A DNA stretch of 64,000 bases, taken from the NCBI GenBank assembly GCA_016648135.1, contig JADDOH010001523.1, positions 1-64,000 of the forward strand, written 5' to 3'. This document shows, piece after piece, positions 33,739-42,893 of the stretch. Position 1 is the stretch's first letter. The number at the start of each line of letters is the position of its first letter. Source of the DNA: Agrypnia vestita. Its lineage: Eukaryota; Arthropoda; Insecta; Trichoptera; Phryganeidae. The position numbers were made by a program, and so were the translations under genes. The notes under the pieces were generated by a model, which saw only the letters and a program-made list of their open reading frames with translations, did no database searches and had not been told where the DNA came from.

Positions 33739-33802
33739 AAATACATCGTTAGTTCTACTACGTACCAAAAGATCATATTTGTGTCACTTTCCATCATTGA
33801 TA

Positions 33803-34031
33803 AAACTAAACGCTGCACTTAAAAATAATATACTTCATTTGACTAACAGAAAGGAGGTAACAAAATGTAAGACTTCTTCTACTCCTTATCGTATTGGGTT
33901 AGGCTAGTACCCATATAAACTAAACATTGCACTTAAAAATAATAGACTCATTTGACTAACAAAGAAAGGAGATAACAAAACTAAACACTGCACCTAATAA
34001 GAATAAACTTCATTTGACTAGCAGGAAGGAA
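33803..34031 (+). repeat. Imperfect tandem repeat, three units
   Basis: Units at about 33803-33870, 33918-33978 and 33977-34031 share AAACTAAACRCTGCACTTAA, AATAATA, TTCATTTGACTA and GAAAGGAGRTAAC. Directly precedes a mariner relic. Confidence 0.6.
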
Positions 34032-34034
34032 CTA

Positions 34035-34195
34035 GTTTTCATCAGGACAACGCGCGACCACATGTGACAATATGACCCAACGTAAGCTCAAGAAATAAAA
34101 ATTGGAATGTTATTAAACACCCACCTTATTCTCCAGATCTTGTTCCTTTCGAATATCACTTCATCAAGTCATTTTTCACACAAAGCAATACAGAC
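34035..34195 (+). pseudogene. Old mariner transposase fragment
   Basis: Reads VFHQDNARPHVT, then NVIKHPPYSPDLVPFEYHF, then KSFFTQ, around stops. This is the second and third catalytic region of a mariner transposase from a lineage different from the three young copies; the third aspartate position is E in this relic. No termini recognised. Confidence 0.75.
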
Positions 34196-34349
34196 ATAAT
34201 ATAACTAAAGTGGTGTTAAATAAAGAGTTATTTTATTTCAAGACACTATAAAAAATTTCAATGTAAAAAAAAATGTAAGCAATAGTGTAGATAAAAATAT
34301 CCCTTGATCAATTATTTGCATCAAAATTTTTACTTGAATAGAATAAATA

Positions 34350-34700
34350 AGCTCGTAGAAAGATGTCTTCTTCTTCTCTCTGACTTCATCCCAACTTCGT
34401 CGTCGACTGCTGGAGTCAGCTCTCCTCATCCTTGGGCTGCAGGTTCTTCTGTCCTGGACAACGTCACCCAATCCGTGTCTCTGCATCTGACCTTTCCTAT
34501 GCACCACCCAGAATTTGTTGGTCTTAGTAATTCGCGAAGATCCATATAGTTCGTCTGGTTCACAATGTGATAAGGTGCTCTGCGTCCAACGTGGCCACAC
34601 AATCTCAACTGTCTTCATCTTGCTATTGATGCCTGTGATACCCAGACTTCCACAGATGCGTGAAATATATATTTTGTCTCTTAGGGACACTACATGACCA
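34350..34700 (-). pseudogene. LINE C-terminal fragment (family L2a)
   Basis: Minus strand frame begins SLRDKIYISRICGSLGITG, KMKTVEIVWPRW and continues with an R/S-rich stretch. Matches the DRIKISRIHGSL segment at 4270-4660. Confidence 0.6.
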
Positions 34701-35864
34701 TCTCTGTTAGTTATAACAACTGATGAAAATTATAATATTGATTAAAAAAATCGTGCGCCTACTGATGTGTGCGCGTTAGAAGTAATATTTTTAAAAACAA
34801 AAATAAAAACAAAATTATATATTACTGACGCTCAAAGTTGTTAAAATCTACACTGATCCTTGTCGATTATTTTATCGTTTCATAAAAAGAATTTAAACTC
34901 GTACTTACAGAAATGCAACCGCGTATATTAAAAATAATTGGAGAAAATAAAATTTTACTTAAATAACGATCGAAGCATTCGTGAAATCGCATGCAAACAG
35001 AATCTGACAGCGGACAAGAATTCAGTATGACTTCATTAGTTCTGGTATCGCATTTCCGCTACATGCTTCGTGTGCAACTACAAAATATGACAGCTGAAAA
35101 TGGCGTCGTTAGTTCTGGTTTTGCATTTCCGCTACGTGCTGCGTGCGTGACTTCCGTTACAATAAAAAAAATACCCCAAATGTGCCAAAGGAAGTAGAAT
35201 TTCGAAAATTAACCATTTTTTTTTCATTTCGCGTAAAAAAAAACGTCAAAACTTTTGCATCAAACAGATGGTAATAGCATTATTAATGATAGCACGTATT
35301 CAGTGAGTGCATCTCTATTAAAAAAAAAAAACGAAGCCTTAAAGTGGAGCCAGCCACACCTAGCGCTCAGTATCACAGCGTCATGCCTCTTCAATTAGCC
35401 GGCGTCGCGGGGTTCTGTGAACGTGCAAGAGCCGCCTGCAGTCTGATGCAGCCCAGGTTCGAGGTCCCGAGACCGTCCACACGTGAAGAACAGTGACGCT
35501 TGTAAAGGATTATCAAAACTCAAGCATCCTTGTAACACCGTGGCATCAAAAACACATTCAAATTTAAAACAATTTAATGTTGTATACATATATGTTCCAA
35601 ATTGAAACCTTCCATACATTTGTAGGGACTATGCAAGAGACACCTGTAGTCCTTCTCATGATATAGTATACGTAGATTACGCAGTAGGTAATAATAATAT
35701 TTGGAGTATTTAGCAATATTATTTTTTGTACAACAATGATAACTAATAGACATTTATAAAAAAAAACAAATTATTATGTATGTTATACCTCACCAAAAAG
35801 AATCGAGGATAATTACTTACAAGGAATATCAATAAAACAAAAAATTTAATAACAAAAGAATTCA
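34701..35864. other. Unassigned
   Basis: AT-rich with a CpG-richer block at 35380-35480. 35020-35170 holds a duplicated pair TTAGTTCTGGT...GCATTTCCGCTAC (35036-35065 and 35110-35140). No gene recognised. Confidence 0.3.
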
Positions 35865-36084
35865 TATCCGACTTGTATTAAAGCGAATGAATTTTTCAAA
35901 ATCGACACAAATTACTGTAATTATGGTTCAACTTTTTGCAAAAAATAAATCAGAAATATTGAAAAAAAAAATGCAAATTTTGATATTGCATATATCCATA
36001 ACTATTGATATTAGGTCATGCTCGAACATTTTTGAGTCATTATCACGACAGGAATCCACCTGTGAAGTTTTTGCTACTAGCTGT
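35865..36084. repeat. Half foldback element
   Basis: One arm of the foldback family (ACTTGTATTAAAGCGAATGA, TCAGAAATATTGAAAAA, CTATTGATATTAGGTCATG), subfamily as at 8395 (ends GAAGTTTTTGCTACT). Partner arm missing. Confidence 0.65.
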
Positions 36085-36290
36085 CTGTCTGTCTGTGATT
36101 TCGTTCCAATTCACGGCTAAAAAAACAAATGGCCGGAGATGGGACTTAAACCCCGGGCCAGCAAACCGACCGCTCTACGCATGTTGCTACCGCCGTGGAC
36201 CGCCAAAAAAATACTGTAAATATATATTAGGGCTTAGCAAAGACGCGAACTAATGTTGCGTCATTTTTGACGGGTTACAGCTAGTAATAA
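36085..36290 (-). mobile_element. SINE family C, tRNA-headed
   Basis: Minus strand: TGACGGGTTACAGC complement tail at the right, and a tRNA-like part with GTAGAGCGGTCGG (A-box region) and GGGGTTTAAGTCCC (B-box-like). Flanked on the left by CTGT repeats. Related to 23455-23600. Confidence 0.6.
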
Positions 36291-36620
36291 TAATAGTTGA
36301 AAACTAATGGCATAAAATTATCTTTCAGATATAACAAATACCATGGCCTATTAGCACGATTTTTATGTGTTTTATTTCCCATCCCATCCCACGCATATGC
36401 TCAGATTATAATAACCTTTTGAATTCAATAGATGTTTTTAATACTATATATGAAGGGTATTGTCATATGGTGAGGCAGATTCTAAAAACTTGTCCCCCTC
36501 CCTGACCATGCGAATTATATATAAAACATTACGAACCCTTTTATGTTTATGATAAAGTTAAATTAGGAACAATCACTTAAATGAACCTGTAAAACTGTTT
36601 GATCTCTTTAAATTTTAAAA

Positions 36621-36970
36621 TATGTTTTACTTTACTTTGTAATACACACACACAATATGAGCTATTAATTTACAACTATAGTTTCGAGAGGAGCAGTCCC
36701 TCTCATCATCAGGTATAGATAATAACTAACTTAAATACAAAATTTATCAATCTAATTGGGTAGGTCAGGGGGTCAGGAGGGCGCGCGGCAGGGAAGGGTA
36801 TTTTTTCCGCCGACCAGCTCTAGGAGTGGTGAAGTGGACTGAAATGTGATATTATTTATTAATGTGTTTCCAGATTTTTTTTTTAAATTTCACATTTCAG
36901 TCCACTTCACCATGCCGCGCGCCCCCCTGACCTACCCAATTAGATTGATAAATTTTGTATTTAAGTTACC
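36621..36970 (-). mobile_element. Penelope-like remnant P3, rearranged
   Basis: Terminal repeat 36621-36720 with hammerhead (minus), then endonuclease tail sequence 36720-36870 (minus), which is repeated in inverted form at about 36893-36968 (TTTCACATTTCAGTCCACTT block). The arm that closes P2 is missing here, replaced by an inverted copy of the coding tail. Confidence 0.65.
36671..36715 (-). ncRNA. Hammerhead-like ribozyme motif
   Basis: Same structure as 28311 with one loop change: CTGATGA, T, GAGAGG/CCTCTC, GAAA, ACTATAGT, T, and a three-pair stem I. Confidence 0.75.
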
Positions 36971-37249
36971 AAGCAATTATGTCTCCCTGTTGGACGACCG
37001 AATAAAATAAAATAAAATGAAAAAATCATTTTATCATCAAAATCTATCAAGTATTTGGCGCCCTGTTCTTACGACATTGATTCAACCCCGCAGTAAAGTC
37101 CGCCGACGTAGCTAGTACACATTGCACACTGGCGACCTCTTTTGTAAAAGAAGTGAACACTCCACAACAAAGTGCATATAATTTACGCCCTCGGGAGCAG
37201 TAATCAGTCCGCCCTCTACCTTCGCGGGTAAAGGTCGTCCTCCTGACGA

Positions 37250-37335
37250 CGTTGAATAAGAATTCAACGAAACTTCGAGAATAGTTTCTCGGAAAAACAT
37301 ACGGTTCGTGTAAAATATCCGACAACAATTACAGT
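37250..37335. repeat. Short repeat with ATACGGTTCGT
   Basis: ATACGGTTCGTGTAAAATAT with flanking ACTTCGAGAATAG. Related blocks (TTTTATACGAACCGTAT) occur at 52820-52945 in inverted form and at 55790-55870. Origin unknown. Confidence 0.45.
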
Positions 37336-37550
37336 TAAATATGTACTGTAAACGACCAATGATATAACAAACTGTAGATACGTTACAAGCGTGAAATCTT
37401 GACAACTCAAAAAGTAAGGCACCTTACTTGCATTCGTTATCGAACGAACCTTCGTTGTGATCAGGCGCGACGCTACGCGGAAAAAGGAACAGAGTATCGT
37501 ACACTATTGTAAGAATGAGTATGTTATTTTAGTATATATTCAAGAACACA

Positions 37551-37870
37551 TTCATATTTGTGAAGTTGTAATCTTTCAGAACAAAGTTCTGTGAAAATTT
37601 TAAAACCCAATTAATTAATAAATTAGAAAGACATACAGAAAAATCAAATTCATGAAAAAATATTAGGTTACTACTGGGATTCGAACCCAGGTCACCTCCT
37701 TTCCGGGGCCGGTACTCTGACCACTAAGCTATAGCAACCCTCTATATTTCCGCGAATATATCGACCTTATGTGTAATTCTCATTTTTATTAATTGATTAA
37801 TTATTATTTTTGTCCATAGAGCAATCCACTTTTTTGATAATTTGATGCTGATTATTTTAGTCACCGTGAC
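37551..37870 (-). repeat. Repeat family F carrying a tRNA-like unit
   Basis: Shares TTCAAGAACACATTCATATT and AACAAAGTTCTGTGAA with 62548-62600 in the same orientation, but its tRNA-like core (37667-37738) is in the opposite orientation to the one at 62825. Flanks of the tRNA-like part (TTTCCGCGAATATATCGACC, TGTCCATAGAG) match those at 62745-62815 in reverse. Confidence 0.6.
37667..37738 (-). ncRNA. tRNA-like sequence, not a functional tRNA
   Basis: Acceptor stem GTTGCTA/TAGTAAC (7 of 7 with one wobble), D arm TAGCTTAGTGGTCAGAGT, T arm CTGGGTTCGAATCCCAG are intact. The anticodon stem CCGGC/AGGAG does not pair and position 33 is C, so the anticodon CGG is not credible. Same defect in the copy at 62825. 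Confidence 0.65.
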
Positions 37871-37989
37871 TTCAAATTACCTGATTTTTCTGTCTACACG
37901 CAGAGCGTTTGTGAAATAAGATCTGTTGTCTCTTTCAATGCAATATTTGCTACACATGAAAGCCGGCTAGTATGGGAGTAACGTGTCTA

Positions 37990-38437
37990 TATTATAATAC
38001 GTCAATGTTGACGACCGTAATAACAACCTTAACTCTTTAAAATCATTTTAAAGTTCTAAAAAACGTTATATATTTTTGTTTACAGATTTTTATCTTGCAG
38101 TGTATCGGTCTAAATGCCTTTTTAAAGGGCTTTTTCTCGCAGCATTCCCATTATTACGATTCGAGGTGGGCCCGGGCGGCGATGACGCGGCCGGACCTCC
38201 TCCCAGCGGGAGACCCTCAATGGGCCGGTAATTATTTCAGGGAATCGGGCCCCGATGAAAACATAAACCATCTGATCGGACGATGAAGTACGGCCGGCCC
38301 GGGAATCTGGAAAACCGGAATACTGCGGTTCGAAAATCCGCCGGTCCCGCCGCTAGGCCCTGCGGTCGGCTGCATTCTACTGTATTGTTGAATTTTCATG
38401 AAACTGTACCGTCACGAAACTATCTTATATTTAATAT
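37990..38437. other. Unassigned with GC-rich island
   Basis: 38160-38370 is GC- and CpG-rich with no recognised coding frame (two frames of 63 and 73 codons have no motif). No repeat partner seen. Confidence 0.3.
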
Positions 38438-38446
38438 TAAAAAACT

Positions 38447-38801
38447 AACGGCGCTTAACCTACGCGGTTGGGCTTCGGTCGGGCGACGCTACGAAAAGGA
38501 GTAATAAAAAATTTCCAAAAATCCAAAATTATACTATAATCAGGTTTAGTGTCTACCAGATGCGTCGGAATCTCCATAAAACTTACTGAGTTGTATGAAA
38601 AAACCATTAAAATTTTGAATAATCCTAAATTATACTATAATTATATATTTTTTAAGAAAATTTGATATATCTTCTTGATCGTCGTCACGAGTCTACTTGC
38701 AAAGTTTCAGCTCGATTGGATCACGGGAAAAGGGTTAAAAATCGATTCAAAGTTTTTTCATCAAGCAAGCAGACGCTACGAATTAATATAAAGGGAGTAA
38801 A
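38447..38801 (-). repeat. ACTCCC repeat
   Basis: Reverse-oriented, lacking the CCCATAAAAACC end but with the TAACCTACGCG, GTCTACCAGATGCG and GATCGTCGTCACG blocks and the terminal AAAGGGAGTAAAAA. Its last 35 bases are also present inverted at 39457-39487, so they lie within the inverted arms of the adjacent PLE remnant. Confidence 0.75.
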
Positions 38802-38902
38802 AATTCAATAAATTAAGCGTTGTTTCGTTTACAAAGTGGAAGTTCACGATTAACACGATAATTTATACACAACGTTTTATTCCATTTATTTGAGTTATAT
38901 AA

Positions 38903-38944
38903 GCCTAAGCGCTTTCGATGGACACAACCATCATCTTCAGAGGC
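38903..38944 (-). ncRNA. Hammerhead-like ribozyme motif
   Basis: Minus strand: GCCT, CTGAAGA, extra T, stem II GATGG/CCATC (five pairs, 6-base loop), GAAA, self-complementary GCGC, TT, AGGC. Stem I four of four pairs. All core positions are standard. Confidence 0.78.
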
Positions 38945-38988
38945 AATATTAGAACTAAATTGTAAATTAATATGGCCGACAAATAGAA

Positions 38989-39180
38989 ATGTGTATCGGG
39001 GAATGTAGAGATATGGGCACAAGAATAAAAGAACATCTAAGAGCATTCAGAGGACTATTAGGGTCAGGGAAGGGTCATAAACTGGAAATAATAGAAATAA
39101 TAGAAATTAATAAAGCAATCAAAAATAAAAATAACCTAATAAACATTCAAATATCTGCGTCATCCCCATTATTAAAATAA
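38989..39180 (+). pseudogene. GIY-YIG endonuclease domain, Penelope type
   Basis: Frame with CIGECRDMGTRIKEHLRAFR at residues 2-21, matching the YIGET-x-R-x-x-x-TRI-x-EH signature that follows the YIG motif of Penelope endonucleases; arginine, histidine and glutamate of the region are present, the YIG tyrosine reads C. The end reads LEIIEIIEINKAI, NLINIQI and SASSPLLK then stop, the usual C-terminus. The GIY half is missing upstream and a middle segment looks shortened (about 63 codons against roughly 90 expected for this span). Confidence 0.75.
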
Positions 39181-39310
39181 GTATTATTGTATGTAAAAAT
39201 TAATTACTGTTGTATATGTCAAAAAATAACTATCCCTCCCCCCCCCCTTTCCATCATCCCTTTACTTTCTATTTGTCGGCCATATTGATTTACAATTTAG
39301 TTCTAATATT

Positions 39311-39352
39311 GTCTCTGAAGATGACGGTTGTGCCCATCGAGAGCGCTTAGGC
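39311..39352 (+). ncRNA. Hammerhead-like motif, one core change
   Basis: GTCT, CTGAAGA, extra T, stem II GACGG/CCATC (one mismatch), GAGA in place of GAAA, GCGC, TT, AGGC. The A14 change should prevent cleavage. Confidence 0.6.
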
Positions 39353-39873
39353 TTATATAACTCAAATAAGTGGAATAAAACGTTAAGTCTAAATTATTGT
39401 GTTAATCGTGAACTTCCAGATTGTAAACGAAACAACGCTTAATTTATTGAATTTTTACTCCCTTTATATTAACTTGTAGCGTCTGCGCTTAGGCTTATAT
39501 AACTCAAATAAGTGGAATAAAACGATATTTATAAATTATTGTGTTATTAAAAATTCATTCGCTTTGTGACAAGATATATTAAACTATCAAAACCTTGGAT
39601 ACATTTCAACTGGAATTGATTTACGAGGTTAATTTTAATTTTTTATTGTTATTTTGATTATTTCTTTGTGTATTTTTTCTCAATAGTGTTTAAATTGTAA
39701 GGATATTTCTTAGTTTTTCACTAATTTTTCCAATGGCGCGTTGCACCATATGCACATACAAAATAAAAATAAATATTTATTAACCCGGAGTATTTTTACT
39801 GCGGGAGTTGTACCTATTAGTTTTGCTAATCTTGTCAGTTTTTTTTAATTTTATTGTTTTATTACGTGAAAGT

Positions 39874-40206
39874 CATCATCATTCTTGGCACTAAAACCCT
39901 TGGTTGGTCTTGGCCTCCTCAAGAGTCTTCCTCCACTCATCTCGGTTTAGTGCCAGCTCTCTCCAGTTCCGAAGCTCCAAGACATATATGTCTTTGAGGA
40001 TGTTGTCACTCCATCGTAATTTTGGCCTTCCTAAGCTCCTTCGCCCTATTGGCCTTGAGTTCAGCAGGGACTTTGGTGCTTGATGCTCGGACATTCTCTC
40101 CACATGCCAGCCAGCCACCGAAGTCTTCCCAGTTTTATAAATTTTGTGACGCTTGGCTCCTTAAACAGAGCATAGAGCTCATTATTGTAACGTCTGCGCC
40201 AAAGTC
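39874..40206 (-). mobile_element. LINE family L5 insertion with 14-bp target duplication
   Basis: Flanked by TATTACGTGAAAGT at 39860-39873 and 40207-40220, a perfect 14-bp duplication made by target-primed reverse transcription. The minus strand encodes RRRYNNELYALFKEPS, then KLGRLRW, HVERMSEHQAPKSLLNS, GRRSLGRPKLRWSDN and NRDEWRKTLEEAKTNQGF, the end of a LINE polyprotein with a GRP-x-x-RW-x-D motif, in two frames separated by a frameshift near 40100. Heavily 5'-truncated. The perfect duplication suggests a young insertion. Confidence 0.88.
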
Positions 40207-40220
40207 TATTACGTGAAAGT

Positions 40221-41017
40221 ATTATTTGTTTTTTATTAATTATTATATGTAAGTATTGTAACAAAATGGTAAGCGGAAGGAATTGCACACTGTTCGAATC
40301 CCTTGTAATATGTCGCTTTGGAACAACACTATGGATTGCTCTAGAACAGCCTCAAGTAATTGATTTCGTTTTGACATTTATATCGGTGCGAAATAAGCTG
40401 CGGATGATGGCTAGTCGTGGAATTTCGGAGCGACAGATAATCTAAATAATCGAGCGAAGTCTCTTAAGTGGAGAAATAAATAAATGCGACTGTTACGTGC
40501 GAGAAATGGATGGAATATCTAGCAAGAGATAAATAAAGTATTCCCAGCGATAATAAAGTGTTCATAGACGAGTGATAAACTGCGAAATAGTGTGATTTCA
40601 AGACTAGTGTATTCAAATTAATAATTTTATAAAATAGTTAATCACAAATTAATTAAAGGCTAATTAATTTCCAGTGTTTTCATTTGCCCTCCGCAGTCAC
40701 GACCCGTGACAATATTATTGATTATACAAAATTTCTGATAGTGATTAGAATGGTATACATAATAAACATATTTAAAAAAATGAAATTTAATATTTTAAAA
40801 ATTAACGCAGGGTTATTCAACAAGAAGCTATTTTAATTTCGAATTAGAAAAGGGGAATTCGTTCCTATAAATCTGTCGTCTTCCGAACTTCGAAAGCAGA
40901 TTTCTCTTGAGAGATGGAAAAGCTTTCATGAAATGCGTCTGCAGAATTACCGTATTCATTGCAATATCTAGTTAGCGTGGGCAATGGCAAGCGAATGTGA
41001 TAGTTCTTATATGTATA
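40221..41017. other. Unassigned
   Basis: AT-rich without recognised gene or repeat partner. Confidence 0.3.
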
Positions 41018-41555
41018 CAGGGTTATTTGGAAAACATTACTAACCTCGCAGGACTATATTCTTGCCTTGATTATGAGTCGAAAATGTTCAAGCTGTCATG
41101 ACCTAATATCAATAGTTTTGGAGATATGCGATGTCAAAGTTTGCAATTTTTTTCAATATTTCTGATTTATTTTTTGTAAAATGTTAGACTATCATTACAG
41201 TAACTCAAATCGATTACGAAAAATTAATTCGTTTCGATACAAGTTAAATAAAATGATAAAAACCCTGAAAAGATTCCAATTGGAATGTTTTCCAATTGAA
41301 AATCGAAGGTTTTTATTTTTTTATTTGACTTGTATTAAAGGGAATGAATTTTTCATATTCGATATAAGCTACTGTAATGATAGTCCAACGTTTTACAAAA
41401 AATAAGTCAGAAATATTGAAAAAAAAACGCAAACTTTGATGTCGCATATCTCCATAACTATTGATATTAGGTCATGATGACTTGAACATTTTCTACTCAT
41501 AATCAAGGCAGGAATATAGTCCTGCGAGGTTATTAATGTTTTCCAAATAACCCTG
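41018..41555. repeat. CAGGG foldback element, reference copy
   Basis: 538 bp between TA duplications (41016-41017 and 41556-41557). Termini CAGGGTTATTTGGAAAACAT and complement. Arms of about 250 bp match each other closely; the centre reads TTCCAATTGGAATG...CCAATTG. Other complete copies at 13842, 22533 and 60721. Confidence 0.88.
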
Positions 41556-41883
41556 TATATATCTGCCGCCGTATTGTACGTCACATACATATTTTTCAAT
41601 TTTTTAATCAGAAAAAAGATTTTGAATAACACACGGAGAATTTTATTTTCAAACATTTTAGACTCGCTTTCAATAAACAATTTGTGATGAATAGTTTTGA
41701 TAATGATAAGTGATAATAGACTAACTAGTCTTAAAATCATAACATGGATTCCATTTGTGTTGATCTATTAAAGTTTTAGGTGTTATAACATAAGTTGTGT
41801 CAGAAGAGGACACACCAAAAAAAATACAACAAATTAGTCAATAATGTATTTTCCGTTATCATTTACGAAAATAATCATGGCGG

Positions 41884-42033
41884 CTCTCCTAGCCCAGTGG
41901 GCGTGACACTAGTTTCCCGCACCGAAGGTTCCGGGATCGATTCCCGATGAGATCACAATTAATATACGTTACTCAAGAGTGTTTTGTGATGTGTTTCGCT
42001 TCTGGAATTGGGCCTCTTGGCCTGTTGAAGCGT
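41884..42033 (+). mobile_element. SINE family B, tRNA-headed
   Basis: CTCCTAGCCCAGTGGGCGTG (A-box region), GGGATCGATTCCC (B box), then TTTTGTGATGTGTTTCGCTT, GGGCCTCTTGGCC and TTGAAGCGTAAAAAAAA. Best copy of this family in the window; a second at 19028. Confidence 0.75.
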
Positions 42034-42084
42034 AAAAAAAAGTCATTGGGGACTACCGACAGAAGTGGTAACTTCTTGGATTCA

Positions 42085-42650
42085 GCGGGGACTTCAGTGA
42101 TTGTTGTTCAGTCATCTTCTCCACATGACCCAGCCACCGAAGTCTTCCCAGTTTTTACTCCGGTTGTATTAACTCGTGGCGTCTGCTTGTCTTCTTGTCT
42201 GACGAAAAAACTTTGGATCCATTTTAAACCCCTTTCCCGTGATCCAATCGAGCTGAAACTTTGCAAGCAGACTCGTGGGGACGATCAAAAAGATCTATCA
42301 AATTTTCGTTAAAAAAAATTAATAAATTTTTGGATTTTTCAAATTTTGAATGGTTTTTTCATACAACTTATTAAGTTGTATGAAAATATTTCAACGCGTC
42401 CGGTAGACGCGAAACCTGATTAAAGTATAATTTTGGATTTTTGGGAAATTTTTTATTACTCACTTTCGTAGCGTCGCCCGACCGAAGCCCAACGCGTAGT
42501 TTAAGCGAAAAAAACAGTTTCAACTAGTAAATGAGAAAGGGAGTATAATAAAAACTTGGTTTTTACGGATTTCTCTTTATAATTTTGTGACGCTTAGCTC
42601 CTTAAACGCGTGTAGAGCTTATTGTTGCAGCGTCTGCGACAAAAGCCAGT
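42085..42650 (-). pseudogene. LINE L5 fragment split by an ACTCCC repeat
   Basis: 42085-42155 (CATGACCCAGCCACCGAAGT block) and 42578-42650 (TTTTGTGACGCTTAGCTCC block) are adjacent in the LINE at 39874 (compare 40100-40190). The ACTCCC repeat lies exactly between them. Confidence 0.8.
42156..42577 (+). repeat. ACTCCC repeat inserted in LINE L5
   Basis: Complete copy with palindrome (CATACAACTTATTAAGTTGT) and the GCGTC/GACGC hairpin. Because the LINE target sequence is known, its limits are fixed: ACTCC at the left and CTTGGTTTTTACGG plus about 10 bases at the right, in a T-rich target. Confidence 0.8.
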
Positions 42651-42840
42651 GTCTAGAACCGATTTAAAGATACGCCTCAAAATTTTCCTCACAAAAACGT
42701 CCAGTGCTCGCTCGTTCCTCTTAGGCCTAAAACGCACTAGCGGCTGGCCGTCATGCGGCGTGTCGTTGCGGCAAGCCGCACTTGGATTTTTACATGAAAC
42801 CGCATGATATCGACGCACTGACTTGCGGCTAGCCGTAAAA

Positions 42841-42893
42841 CTCTCTGCCTACCCCTGCGGGGAAATGGCGTGATGGTTAGTTGGTTAGTTTGG
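42841..42893 (+). repeat. RTE-like LINE tail (family L4)
   Basis: CTCTGCCTACCCCTGCGGGG followed by AAATGGCGTGATGG and TTAG repeats: the final codons and tail of family L4 only. Confidence 0.65.

Larger units (their letters stand above)
38764..39490 (+). mobile_element. Penelope-like remnant P4, clearest structure
   Basis: Inverted arms of about 225 bp (38764-38990 and 39267-39490) flank an endonuclease remnant on the plus strand. Each arm carries a hammerhead-like motif pointing outwards. The arms include the end of a neighbouring ACTCCC repeat, which shows that the inversion copied flanking DNA as well. A third, partial repeat copy begins at about 39486 inside the ribozyme (GCGCTTAGGC) and runs to 39545. 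Confidence 0.8.

Noticed and set aside
42144..42312. Conserved protein frame shared by the ACTCCC copies at 42156 and 49165
   Set aside because: Both copies are open for about 55 codons, but the other copies have stops in the same frame and the conserved parts coincide with inverted and palindromic blocks, so nucleotide similarity explains it.
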